Positions 56,047-64,000 of a stretch of DNA of 64,000 nt are shown one piece after another. Source of the stretch: an uncultured Succinivibrio sp. (lineage in GTDB: Bacteria > Pseudomonadota > Gammaproteobacteria > Enterobacterales > Succinivibrionaceae). A model generated the notes under the pieces. The model was not told the origin of the DNA and did no database searches. It worked only from the letters and a program-made list of their open reading frames with translations. Location of the stretch: positions 1 through 64,000 of the forward strand of contig CAKQDA010000004.1 of the NCBI GenBank assembly GCA_934218695.1, in the 5' to 3' direction. The translations under genes and the position numbers were made by a program. The number at the start of each line of letters is the position of its first letter. Positions within the stretch are counted from its first letter, which is position 1.

Positions 56047-56074
56047 TTGCAAAATAAAACCTATTTTTTATAAT
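56047..56074 (+). promoter_or_regulatory. Promoter of the second ftsZ gene
   Basis: TTGCAA at 56047-56052 and TATAAT at 56069-56074 are separated by 16 bp, matching a sigma-70 promoter (4 of 6 and 6 of 6). The gene starts 35 bases later with GGAG as ribosome site. Confidence 0.65.
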
Positions 56075-56108
56075 GTCATTCAGTATAAACTTGCGGAGCA
56101 AGAGATAA

Positions 56109-57155
56109 ATGAGTGATGTTAAGGTAGAAAACGATATTAACATGCAGGGAGACACCATAACTCCTGCATGTGGCTGTGTCATTAGAGTCATCGGCGTCGG
56201 TGGTGGTGGAAACAACGCACTGCAGTACATGATGGATAAAAATTTAGACGGTGTTGAGTGCATGGCTGTCAATACTGATCCTCAGACTCTTGAGAGAACC
56301 GATGCTAAATTAAAAGTCCAGATTGGTGTTAGAACAACCAATGGATTAGGTGCCGGATGTGACCCTAATAAAGGCAGAAAAGCTGCTGAAGAGAGTTATG
56401 AGGATATTAAAAAGTTACTCTCTGGCTCTGATATGGTATTTATTACCGCTGGTATGGGCGGTGGCACTGGTACAGGAGCATCACCAATAGTTGCTAAGAT
56501 TGCAAGAGAAGTTGGCGCTTTAACTGTTGCCATTGTAACTCAGCCATTTTCTTTTGAAGGTAAGCGCCATCGTATAAATGCAATGGCTGGTATAAGTGAG
56601 CTTGCCAAGAACGTAGATTCAATTATTTTAGTTGACAATGATAAGTTGTTGAAGAATCTTGGGCCAAATGTATCCTTAAAGACAGCGTTTGAAAAAACAA
56701 ATGATGTGTTATATCAGGCTGTACTGGGTATTACTTCTGCCATTACCAATACAGGTTTCATCAACCTTGATTTTGCAGATATTGTAACTGTAATGAAAAA
56801 CAGTGGTCTTGCAATGATTGGTTCATCAGAAGGTCAGGGTCCAAACCTTGTGGAAGATACTGTCAGAAAGGCAATTAATTCTCCTCTTGTTGACAATGTA
56901 AACCTGGGGTCAGCTTCAGGTCTTATTGCCAACATCAGAGTAAGCCCTAACATTCCAGTAAATCTGCTCTCAGAGGTCTGTGATGCTATTCAGGCTTACG
57001 CCCGTGAGGACGCAACATGCAAATTTGGTCTTTACTATGATGATAAGCTCGATGACGGCAAGATTGCAGCAACTGTTTTAGTAACAGGTATTACTTCAAC
57101 CAATATTGATCTTCCGTCAAATCAGGCAATAAACAGATTAAATCCTATGAATTAA
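56109..57155 (+). CDS. Second FtsZ paralogue without linker and C-terminal peptide
   Basis: A 348-residue FtsZ. The GTPase core is complete: GGGGNN (31-36), GGGTGTG at 117-123, T7 loop NLDFADI with N219, D221 and D224, so GTP hydrolysis and polymerisation should be possible. It shares most core residues with the first FtsZ (for example GLGAGCDPNKGRKAAEES and VDNDKLLKNLG). After the core only about 20 residues remain (SSNIDLPS-type, ending RLNPMN): there is no disordered linker and no FtsA/ZipA-binding peptide. It has its own promoter and terminator. Truncated second FtsZs are known in Rhizobium (FtsZ2) and magnetotactic bacteria (FtsZm); this one is probably an independent tandem duplication. 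Core conservation argues against a pseudogene. Confidence 0.92.
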   Translation: MSDVKVENDINMQGDTITPACGCVIRVIGVGGGGNNALQYMMDKNLDGVECMAVNTDPQTLERTDAKLKVQIGVRTTNGLGAGCDPNKGRKAAEESYEDIKKLLSGSDMVFITAGMGGGTGTGASPIVAKIAREVGALTVAIVTQPFSFEGKRHRINAMAGISELAKNVDSIILVDNDKLLKNLGPNVSLKTAFEKTNDVLYQAVLGITSAITNTGFINLDFADIVTVMKNSGLAMIGSSEGQGPNLVEDTVRKAINSPLVDNVNLGSASGLIANIRVSPNIPVNLLSEVCDAIQAYAREDATCKFGLYYDDKLDDGKIAATVLVTGITSTNIDLPSNQAINRLNPMN

Positions 57156-57203
57156 ATCTAATCACTGTCTGTTAAACCGAAAAAATCAGTTTTACATACA
57201 AAA

Positions 57204-57242
57204 GAAGCGTAATTGCACTAGACTTGTAATTACGCTTTTTTC
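57204..57242 (+). terminator. Intrinsic terminator after the second ftsZ
   Basis: AAGCGTAATT/AATTACGCTT stem around a short loop followed by six T, about 50 bases after the stop codon. Confidence 0.85.
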
Positions 57243-57375
57243 TAGAATTGACTCACCTAATATAAAAAATTAATTTTGTCGTGAAATGCTAATTTTCAAC
57301 TAAGAAAAAGCGACTAATATCACATGCAGCAAATAAGTGATCTGTAAATATTTGTTTAACTTAATGTTAAAAATG

Positions 57376-57404
57376 TTCGATGGATCTCAAAAAAGTTATA
57401 TAAT
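57376..57404 (+). promoter_or_regulatory. Likely promoter of lpxC
   Basis: TATAAT at 57399-57404 with a weak -35 (TTCGAT, 57376-57381) at 17 bp. It lies 38 bases before the lpxC start, after a terminator, so lpxC-ampD form their own unit. Confidence 0.55.
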
Positions 57405-57441
57405 ATGTGCAGTATGCACCAAATTGGCGTGAGGTATTCAG

Positions 57442-58380
57442 ATGATTAAGCAGAGAACAATCCAAAAACCTGTATCAATGACAGGTGTCGGTCTTCATTC
57501 TGGAGCTAAAGTTGAAGTGGCTTTCAGACCTGCTCCTGCTAATACTGGCCTTGTATACACCCGCACAGATTTAAATCCAGCCGTTACTATCAGGTGTACT
57601 GCTGACAGTGTAAGAGATACACAGCTGTGTACAGCTTTAGTCAACGATAATGGTGTAAGAATTTCAACTGTTGAGCACCTTACAGCAGCATTGAGTTCTT
57701 TAGGAATTGACAACCTTTTCATTGACGTCAACGCTCCTGAAGTTCCTGTGATGGATGGTTCTGCTCAGCCATTTATTTATCTGTTTGGTACCACCGGAAT
57801 TAAAGAGCTGTCAGCTCCAAAGAGGTTTTTAAGGGTTGCCCGTAAGGTTCGTGTGGAAAATGAGGGCAAGTGGGCTGAATTGACACCATCAGAAAGCGGT
57901 TTCCATTTAGATCTTCAGATTGATTTTAATCATCCTGCAATGGATAGAGACAAGCAGCATTATGCAATGGATTTTACAGGTCAGAATTTTGCTCATGACG
58001 TGTCCAGAGCTCGTACATTCTGCTTTATGCGTGATGTTGAGTTTATGCATGCTCATAATCTGGCATTGGGAGGTTCATTGGAAAACGCTGTTGTTTTGGA
58101 TGACAATAGGGTTATCAATCCAGAAGGTCTGCGTTACGAAGATGAATTCGTAAAGCATAAGCTGCTAGATGCAATCGGCGACCTGTACATGGATGGTCAC
58201 AGCATTTTAGGTAATTTCAAAGCCTACAAAACAGGTCATGATTTAAATAACCGCCTTTTAAGAGCCTTTTTGGCCGATCCTAAGAATTATGAAGTTATCG
58301 AGTTTACTGATGAAGTATCTCAATGCACTGAGCATGCTATCGATTTTCTTGATAGCAAGAAAGCTTTAAGGGTATTCTAA
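57442..58380 (+). CDS. lpxC: UDP-3-O-acyl-GlcNAc deacetylase LpxC
   Basis: A 312-residue zinc enzyme for the first committed step of lipid A synthesis. [17 protein letters not shown] contains the zinc ligand H79, [11 protein letters not shown] the acyl-channel region, and [20 protein letters not shown] the remaining zinc ligands and catalytic His. It proves a lipopolysaccharide outer membrane. The position after ftsZ is conserved with E. coli. ampD follows after 9 bases. Confidence 0.97.
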   Translation: MIKQRTIQKPVSMTGVGLHSGAKVEVAFRPAPANTGLVYTRTDLNPAVTIRCTADSVRDTQLCTALVNDNGVRISTVEHLTAALSSLGIDNLFIDVNAPEVPVMDGSAQPFIYLFGTTGIKELSAPKRFLRVARKVRVENEGKWAELTPSESGFHLDLQIDFNHPAMDRDKQHYAMDFTGQNFAHDVSRARTFCFMRDVEFMHAHNLALGGSLENAVVLDDNRVINPEGLRYEDEFVKHKLLDAIGDLYMDGHSILGNFKAYKTGHDLNNRLLRAFLADPKNYEVIEFTDEVSQCTEHAIDFLDSKKALRVF

Positions 58381-58389
58381 GGATATTAG

Positions 58390-58920
58390 ATGCTCTCAAT
58401 TAAGTCCGGTTGGCTTGAAGGTGTTCGTCAGGTACCGGTAAAAAGATTCGGACCACGTCCTAGTGGATTTGAAATCTCTCTAATTGTCATCCACTGTATC
58501 GCACTTCCTCCGAAACATTATGGAGATCATTACGTGGATGATATCTTTACAGGATGTCTTGATCCTGATGCTCATCCCTACTTTAAAGAAGTCTATGCAC
58601 TTGAAGTATCATCTCATCTGTTTATAAACAGGCAGGGGCACATTACACAATACGTTTCTTTCCTTGATAGAGCTTGGCATGCTGGTCGTTCTTCCTATAA
58701 TGGGCACAAAGAGTGCAATGACTACTCAATTGGAATCGAACTTGAGGGAAGCGATGATAGTGAATACACTATAGATCAGTATAAGAGTTTAAAAGAAGTT
58801 GTAGCTCTTATTAAGCAAACCTATCCTGCTGTCGGAAATAACGTTGCAGCTCATAGTGAAGTCGCTCCTGAAAGAAAGACCGATCCTGGTCCATATTTTG
58901 ACTGGAGCGGACTAAGATAA
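58390..58920 (+). CDS. ampD: 1,6-anhydro-N-acetylmuramyl-L-alanine amidase AmpD
   Basis: A 176-residue cytoplasmic zinc amidase: VIHCIALPPKHYG with H35, AWHAGRSSYNGHKECNDYSIGIELEG, and AAHSEVAPERKTDPGP with H155, K163 and D165. It cleaves the peptide from anhydro-muropeptides during wall recycling. It is coupled to lpxC. NagA in this window could handle the sugar released later in the same route. Confidence 0.93.
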   Translation: MLSIKSGWLEGVRQVPVKRFGPRPSGFEISLIVIHCIALPPKHYGDHYVDDIFTGCLDPDAHPYFKEVYALEVSSHLFINRQGHITQYVSFLDRAWHAGRSSYNGHKECNDYSIGIELEGSDDSEYTIDQYKSLKEVVALIKQTYPAVGNNVAAHSEVAPERKTDPGPYFDWSGLR

Positions 58921-58961
58921 AAATAAAGATAACCTAGAGACAAAGAGGTGTACCAAAACTT

Positions 58962-61517
58962 ATGGCTAACTATCTTACTTCCTACTTTGAACAAGCAAAA
59001 GAGCGCAAAGCTGCTGGTGTCGAGCCTCTGGCACTGAGCGCTGAGTTTACAAAAGAACTAGTTTCACTTCTAAAAACGCCTCCAGTAGGTTCAGAAAATG
59101 AACTTTTACATCTCTTAAAGGACAGAATCAATCCTGGTGTAGATGAGTCCTCAAAAATTAAAGCTGACTTTTTATATGAAGTCGCAACCGGAAAAACAGT
59201 AAGTCCAATTGTAGACAAAAAGCTCGCTGTTGCTCTTTTAGGTAATATGAAGGGAGGCTTTAACGTAGGTTATCTTGTATCCCTGTTATCAGACAAGGAA
59301 CTTTCATCTGATGCTGAGGAAGCCTTAGAGCAGACTCTGTTAATTTATAATGCTTTTGATGATGTTGCCGCATTAGCTTCAAATGGAAACAGCAATGCCC
59401 AGTCTTTAATTCAGAAATGGGCTGATGCAACCTGGTTTACAAAGAAAAAAGAGTATCCAAAGAAAGTAACTCTAACTGTATTTAAGGTGGCAGGTGAGAC
59501 AAATACTGATGATTTCTCTCCTGCTCCAGATGCCTGGTCACGTCCGGATATTCCTCTTCACGCTCTTGCAATGTACAAGATTTCCCGTGATGACTTAAAA
59601 GCTGACATTGAGGGAGTGAAGGGACCTGTTTCAACAATTGAAAAATTGAAGTCAAAGGGAAATCCTCTTTTGTTCGTAGGTGACGTTGTTGGTACCGGAT
59701 CATCAAGAAAGTCTGCTGCAAACTCACTTATCTGGCACATTGGACATGATATTGACGGCGTACCTAACAAGAGAGCAGGCGGTGTAGTTGTAGGTGGTAA
59801 GATTGCTCCTATTTTCTATACAACATTAGAAGATTCAGGTGCACTTCCTATTGAAGCTGATGTTTCAAAGTTAAGTTCTGGTGATGTTGTTGACTTAAAC
59901 GTCTATGACGGTACTATTACCAGCCATGATTCTGGTGTGGTTTTAACAGAGTTCAGTCTAAAGACCAATACCTTGCTGGACGAGGTAAGAGCCGGTGGTC
60001 GTATTCCACTTATCATTGGTAAGGATTTGACAGCCAAGGCCAGAAAGTTTTTAAAGCTAGGTGAGTCAGATGTGTTTGCAAAACCTGCAAAAGTTGAAGG
60101 CAATGGCGGTTACACAAGAGCTCAAAAGATTGTAGGTAAGGCTTGCGGTCTTGAAGGTGTACGCCCAGGTCAGTACTGCCAGCCGGTAATTACAACCGTT
60201 GGCTCACAGGATACAACAGGTCCTATGACAAGAGACGAGCTGATAGATCTTGCCTGTCTGAAGTTTTCTGCTCCAGTTGTAATGCAGTCATTCTGTCATA
60301 CAGCAGCTTATCCTAAGCCAGTTGACGTCAAGACTCACCACACCCTGCCACAGTTTATCCAAAACAGAGGTGGTATTGCACTTCACCCTGGTGACGGTGT
60401 AATTCATTCATGGCTTAACAGAATGTGTCTGCCTGATACAGTAGGAACCGGTGGTGACTCACACACAAGAATGCCTCTGGGAATTTCTTTTGCTGCAGGT
60501 TCAGGCCTTGTAGCCTTTGCAGCTGCAACCGGTATCATGCCGCTTGATATGCCAGAGTCTGTACTGGTTCGTTTTACCGGAAAAAGAAAACCTGGCATCA
60601 CATTACGTGATTTGGTTCATGCTATTCCATATTTTGCAATTCAGAAAGGTCTGTTAACGGTAGAGAAGAAAGGTAAAAAGAATATCTTCTCAGGCAAGAT
60701 CATCGAAATTGAAGGTCTTGAGGATTTAAGTGTTGAGCATGCTTTTGAATTGGCAGATGCCTCAGCTGAAAGATCTGCTGCAGCCTGTGCTATTTCTTTA
60801 TCAAAAGAATCTGTGTGCAAGTACTTAAAGTCAAACATTGCTCTTTTGCGTCAGATGGCAGAAGACGGTTATGAGACCAGGGATGCTCTGCTGGCAAGAG
60901 CAAACTCCATGCAGGAGTGGATTGACAATCCAGAACTTATTGAAGCAGATAAGAACTGCTCATATGCGGCTGTGCTGGAGATCAATTGCGATGACATAAA
61001 AGAACCTATCCTGTGTGCTCCTAATGATCCTGATGATGCCCGTTTATTATCAGAGGTGGCCGGTACCAAGATTGATGAGGTTTTTGTAGGTTCATGCATG
61101 ACTAACATTGGTCATTACAGAGCAGCAGCTGAGATCTTAAAGGGGCAGAGTCATGAGGTTCCTGTAAGATTATGGATGACACCTCCTACACGAATGGACA
61201 GACAGGAGTTATCAGATGAAGGTCTGTTCTCAGTATTAGGAAAGGCTGGTGCTAGAATTGAAATCCCTGGCTGCTCATTGTGTATGGGTAATCAGGCTAG
61301 AGTTGCTGATAACGCAACAGTAATTTCAACTTCTACAAGAAACTTCCCTAACCGTTTAGGCAATGGAGCAAATGTGTTCTTGGGAAGTGCAGAATTAGCA
61401 GCTGTTACAGCTAAATTAGGTAAGTTGCCTTCAGTAGAAGAATACTTTGAAAATACTAGATGCCTAGAAGGAAAAGAAAACGAAATATACTCGCTGTTAG
61501 ATTTTACAAAGCAGTAG
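58962..61517 (+). CDS. acnB: Bifunctional aconitate hydratase 2
   Basis: An 851-residue AcnB. The N-terminal HEAT-like domain (1-160) and the swivel domain (FKVAGETNTDDFSPAPDAWSRPDIPLHALAMYK) precede the catalytic core, the order particular to AcnB. The [4Fe-4S] ligands are C712 (GSCMTN), C771 and C774 (GCSLCMG). It interconverts citrate and isocitrate; the apo form may bind mRNA. It follows ampD after 41 bases with AGAGG as ribosome site, so it may share the lpxC transcript. Confidence 0.96.
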   Translation: MANYLTSYFEQAKERKAAGVEPLALSAEFTKELVSLLKTPPVGSENELLHLLKDRINPGVDESSKIKADFLYEVATGKTVSPIVDKKLAVALLGNMKGGFNVGYLVSLLSDKELSSDAEEALEQTLLIYNAFDDVAALASNGNSNAQSLIQKWADATWFTKKKEYPKKVTLTVFKVAGETNTDDFSPAPDAWSRPDIPLHALAMYKISRDDLKADIEGVKGPVSTIEKLKSKGNPLLFVGDVVGTGSSRKSAANSLIWHIGHDIDGVPNKRAGGVVVGGKIAPIFYTTLEDSGALPIEADVSKLSSGDVVDLNVYDGTITSHDSGVVLTEFSLKTNTLLDEVRAGGRIPLIIGKDLTAKARKFLKLGESDVFAKPAKVEGNGGYTRAQKIVGKACGLEGVRPGQYCQPVITTVGSQDTTGPMTRDELIDLACLKFSAPVVMQSFCHTAAYPKPVDVKTHHTLPQFIQNRGGIALHPGDGVIHSWLNRMCLPDTVGTGGDSHTRMPLGISFAAGSGLVAFAAATGIMPLDMPESVLVRFTGKRKPGITLRDLVHAIPYFAIQKGLLTVEKKGKKNIFSGKIIEIEGLEDLSVEHAFELADASAERSAAACAISLSKESVCKYLKSNIALLRQMAEDGYETRDALLARANSMQEWIDNPELIEADKNCSYAAVLEINCDDIKEPILCAPNDPDDARLLSEVAGTKIDEVFVGSCMTNIGHYRAAAEILKGQSHEVPVRLWMTPPTRMDRQELSDEGLFSVLGKAGARIEIPGCSLCMGNQARVADNATVISTSTRNFPNRLGNGANVFLGSAELAAVTAKLGKLPSVEEYFENTRCLEGKENEIYSLLDFTKQ

Positions 61518-61548
61518 TAACGTTTTACTAAAATTCAACCTATACTAT

Positions 61549-61582
61549 AAAAGCAGAGTGAGAAATATACTCTGCTTTTTTT
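61549..61582 (+). terminator. Intrinsic terminator after acnB
   Basis: AAAAGCAGAGT/ACTCTGCTTTT stem with a nine-base loop, then a T run, 30 bases after the stop codon. Confidence 0.85.
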
Positions 61583-61619
61583 ATATGATCTCATTTTTGA
61601 GAGTTGTATACTATTCACA

Positions 61620-61650
61620 TTGCACAAGCGATGTAATCGTTTGCTATAAT
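61620..61650 (+). promoter_or_regulatory. Possible promoter of mdh
   Basis: TATAAT at 61645-61650; the best -35, TTGCAC at 61620-61625, is 19 bp away. It lies 105 bases before the mdh start and behind the acnB terminator. Confidence 0.45.
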
Positions 61651-61754
61651 ATGAAAAGCTAAAAGTTTTAAAAAAGTTTTAACAAAAGATTTTTTTCAAA
61701 ATGAAGTTCTGAACAGCAGAGCTTTGTAAGTATAGTTATTGTTAGGAGTAACAC

Positions 61755-62714
61755 ATGAAAGTTGCAGTTTTAGGTGCAGCAGGCGGTATTGGCCAGCCAT
61801 TATCAATGATTTTAAAGAACAATTTACCAGCTGGTTCTTCTCTGAGTCTGTTCGACGTAGCTCCATTCACACCTGGTGTTGCAAAGGACTTAAGCCACAT
61901 TCCTACAGACGTAACAGTTGACGGCTTCACAGGTGACGACCTAACTAAGGCTTTAGAAGGTGCTGACGTTGTAGTAATTCCTGCTGGCATTGCTCGTAAA
62001 CCTGGCATGACTCGTGACGATTTATTCAATATCAATGCAGGCATCATTGCAAATCTGGTTCGCAATATTGCCAAGACCTGTCCTAAGGCATGCATCTGTA
62101 TTATTACCAACCCTGTAAACTCAACTGTTCCTTTAGCAGCTGAGGTATTAAAGGAAGAGGGTGTATACGACAAGCACCGTTTATTTGGTATTTCTGTTCT
62201 GGATGTACTGCGTTCAGAGACATTCCTTGCTGAAGAGCTTGGCATTTCAAATCAGCGTATCCTGGTTCCAGTTGTTGGTGGTCACTCAGGTACTACAATT
62301 GTTCCTTTAATCTCTAAGGTTATCGGTCACGAGAAGATCTCACAGAAGAGAATCGAAGAGTTGACAAACCGTATTCAGAATGCAGGTACCGAGGTTGTTG
62401 AGGCTAAGGCCGGTGCAGGTTCTGCTACACTTTCAATGGCTACTGCAGGTGCCCGTTTTGCTCTTAAGGTTGTTAAGGGACTGTTAGGTGAGCCTGGTGT
62501 TAACGAGTACTCATACGTTGAAGGTGGTTCTAAGTATGCTCCATTCTTTGCTCAGTGCGTACGCTTTGGCAAGAACGGCTGGAATGAGACCTTCGATTTA
62601 GGCACTGTTTCAGAGTATGAGCAGAAGTTAATCGATGAGGCAGCTCCTCAGTTACAGAAGAACATCGAAAAGGGTGTAAACTTCGCAAAAGACTGGCTTG
62701 CAAAGAACAAGTAA
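61755..62714 (+). CDS. mdh: Malate dehydrogenase
   Basis: A 319-residue NAD-dependent enzyme: [17 protein letters not shown] binds NAD (GAAGGIG at 7-13), [23 protein letters not shown] holds the substrate arginines, [10 protein letters not shown], and [13 protein letters not shown] contains the catalytic histidine (about 176). In succinate-producing anaerobes it mostly runs in the reductive direction, from oxaloacetate to malate. The ribosome site AGGAG and dense use of frequent codons suggest high expression. Confidence 0.97.
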   Translation: MKVAVLGAAGGIGQPLSMILKNNLPAGSSLSLFDVAPFTPGVAKDLSHIPTDVTVDGFTGDDLTKALEGADVVVIPAGIARKPGMTRDDLFNINAGIIANLVRNIAKTCPKACICIITNPVNSTVPLAAEVLKEEGVYDKHRLFGISVLDVLRSETFLAEELGISNQRILVPVVGGHSGTTIVPLISKVIGHEKISQKRIEELTNRIQNAGTEVVEAKAGAGSATLSMATAGARFALKVVKGLLGEPGVNEYSYVEGGSKYAPFFAQCVRFGKNGWNETFDLGTVSEYEQKLIDEAAPQLQKNIEKGVNFAKDWLAKNK

Positions 62715-62751
62715 TCTCAAAAAATCGTAAGTTATAAAAATTTATTCTTGG

Positions 62752-62785
62752 AAAGGCAGTTTTCGTCTAAAGACTGCCTTTTTTG
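62752..62785 (+). terminator. Intrinsic terminator after mdh
   Basis: AAGGCAGT/ACTGCCTT stem with a ten-base loop followed by six T. Confidence 0.85.
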
Positions 62786-63031
62786 TTACTACTAGTTTTC
62801 TTCCACACCGAGCCTTCATTACTTATTTTTTTTCTCTTTTAGAACTGATTTCTCACATTGGAAAATAACATTAAACTTTATTTAATTTTGACCGAAATAT
62901 AAGTATTAGAGAAAATTGCCGAATCAAAGTTTCTTGAAAAATTATGATTATATTTGGCATTTTTTCATTCAAACAATTCATGTCAACTATACTTAGTGAT
63001 ATGAGATAGATTAATTTAGGAGGAACGTACG

Positions 63032-63763
63032 ATGAGGTTAAACTGTAAAATCAGTCTCATTGCTCTTGCTGTAAGCTTGATGTGCGTATCAGCTCCTATC
63101 TCATCGTATGCAGCCAAATATGAGGTGGTAACAAGTACAAAGGCAATGGTCGCCAGAGATACTTTGCAGGGCATTGATATGAGTTCACTTTCTAAATCAG
63201 AAGGTGCAAGTACAGAAATGTATTCTGCTGACAGAATGAACGCCATTGTAGAAAATACTGATCTTGTAAGTATTGTAAGAGATCAGGATAAATGTCAGTT
63301 TACCTCTGATATTGAAGACAGGGCAAGACTTGTAAAGAGTCCGGTATTCATGTACGCATGGGGAGTAATGCTGCTCAACGGAACATGTGTGACCCAGGAT
63401 CGTGATCTTGCAATAGGGTATATAAGAAAAGCAGCTGATAACGGTTATGCTCCCGCAATGGTAAGAATGTCACAGTTCTTTGAGAGAGGGCTGTACATGG
63501 GCAAGAATATGAATATGTCAGAACAGTATATGCATACTGCAGCTGCATTAGGATCAAAAACTGCAAGACTTGGTTGGGCTGATATGCTAGTGCGAGGTTA
63601 TGGAACACCTGCTCTGTACGAAGAAGCTTACGGCTGGCTGTATCACTCTGAATATGAGGATAAATACTCTAAGGCAAAAAAAGCATATCTTGAGAGCCAG
63701 TTAAAAAAGCATCTGCCCCCTAATGTAATTGCACGCAATGAGGCCTTTGAACCTGATTACTAG
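63032..63763 (+). CDS. motX: Sodium-driven flagellar motor protein MotX
   Basis: A 243-residue secreted protein with a signal peptide (about 1-27) and Sel1-like repeats. It follows the MotX pattern: DKCQFTSDIEDRARLVKSPVFMYAWGVMLLNGTCV, then QDRDLAIGYIRKAADNGYAPAMVRMSQFFERG, then YGTPALYEEAYGWLYHSE and a tail LKKHLPPNVIARNEA. MotX forms the T ring with MotY around Na+-driven polar flagella in Vibrio and relatives, recruiting PomA/B stators. No other flagellar gene is in the window. GGAGG lies just upstream of the start. Confidence 0.8.
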   Translation: MRLNCKISLIALAVSLMCVSAPISSYAAKYEVVTSTKAMVARDTLQGIDMSSLSKSEGASTEMYSADRMNAIVENTDLVSIVRDQDKCQFTSDIEDRARLVKSPVFMYAWGVMLLNGTCVTQDRDLAIGYIRKAADNGYAPAMVRMSQFFERGLYMGKNMNMSEQYMHTAAALGSKTARLGWADMLVRGYGTPALYEEAYGWLYHSEYEDKYSKAKKAYLESQLKKHLPPNVIARNEAFEPDY

Positions 63764-63768
63764 TGAAT

Positions 63769-63794
63769 AAGGACGGCAATGCCGTCCTTTTGTT
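63769..63794 (+). terminator. Intrinsic terminator after motX
   Basis: AAGGACGGCA/TGCCGTCCTT stem with almost no loop, followed by TTGTT. Confidence 0.8.
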
Positions 63795-64000
63795 AAGATC
63801 AGTATTCTGAAGGCATCCTGTCACTGTAATCGGTATATCATTTCAATATCTGATATAATCTCCAAAGTTTAGAATTATTTCATTCCGATTTGTGGTTAAA
63901 CGGATAACTTTTAGTGAAGTTATTTAAGTCTTACTGCATTTTTCAACTGTTTTAGGTTTGCTGTAAGTGATATCTAGATAACATGTTTAGAACCACGTTC

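Noticed and set aside
56109..57155. The second ftsZ as a pseudogene
   Set aside because: The GTPase core, T7 residues, promoter, ribosome site and terminator are all intact, and the end falls cleanly after the core domain.
57920..58153. A 77-codon frame within lpxC
   Set aside because: It is an out-of-frame shadow of a well-conserved gene.
1..64000. CRISPR array or prophage
   Set aside because: No regularly spaced repeats, cas genes, or phage structural genes were seen on either strand.

Overview
The window is low-GC DNA from a Gram-negative gammaproteobacterium. The marker set LpoA, SspB, ZapG, DegS/DegQ, LpxC, AmpD, AcnB and a tRNA-Thr very like that of enterobacteria fixes the class. MotX (Vibrio/Aeromonas-type flagellar motors), a large 2-hydroxyacyl-CoA dehydratase activase-type protein, low GC and many AAA/PD-(D/E)XK proteins suggest an anaerobic gut or rumen member of the Aeromonadales such as the Succinivibrionaceae. 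The family assignment is inference.

Layout. (1) 1-20.5 kb is an accessory, decaying region directly after a tRNA-Thr gene. It holds two IS66-type elements with frameshifted transposases, an AAA-ATPase/PD-(D/E)XK gene put out of frame at a (TA)7 tract, a DprE1-like oxidase and an orphan RelB/DinJ antitoxin. A WYL regulator and PD-(D/E)XK operon is split by one IS66. There follow a DnaA-like ATPase without the DNA-binding domain IV, IS21 remnants (IstB, IstA tail), an N-terminally truncated relaxase, a zeta-toxin cluster with broken members and duplicated small genes, and a decayed maltose-uptake remnant (malE-like and lamB-like pseudogenes). (2) 20.5-36.7 kb is mostly housekeeping: dehydratase activase, BioB, DegS, an inserted AAA/PD-(D/E)XK gene, DegQ, ZapG, NagA, L13-S9, SspB and LpoA. 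(3) 36.8-39 kb has a HEPN-type protein, RsmI and the RNase P RNA. (4) 39.3-58.9 kb is a complete division and cell wall (dcw) cluster: mraZ-rsmH-ftsL-ftsI-murE-murF-mraY-murD-ftsW-murG-murC-ftsQ-ftsA-ftsZ, then a second ftsZ, lpxC and ampD. (5) 58.9-64 kb has acnB, mdh and motX.

How the genes work together. The dcw genes make lipid II precursors (MurC-F, MraY, MurG), polymerise septal wall (FtsW, FtsI) and assemble the divisome (FtsA, FtsZ, FtsQ, FtsL). LpoA, ZapG and AmpD are accessory wall, division and recycling factors elsewhere in the window. MraZ probably regulates the cluster through three TGGN repeats on a 10-bp period upstream of its own gene.

The strongest candidates for something new are the tandem FtsZ pair, whose second member lacks the linker and C-terminal peptide and is transcriptionally separate; the domain-IV-less DnaA homologue; the dinucleotide-repeat-controlled AAA/PD-(D/E)XK gene; and the WYL-linked PD-(D/E)XK operon with an IS66 inserted exactly at the regulator's stop codon.
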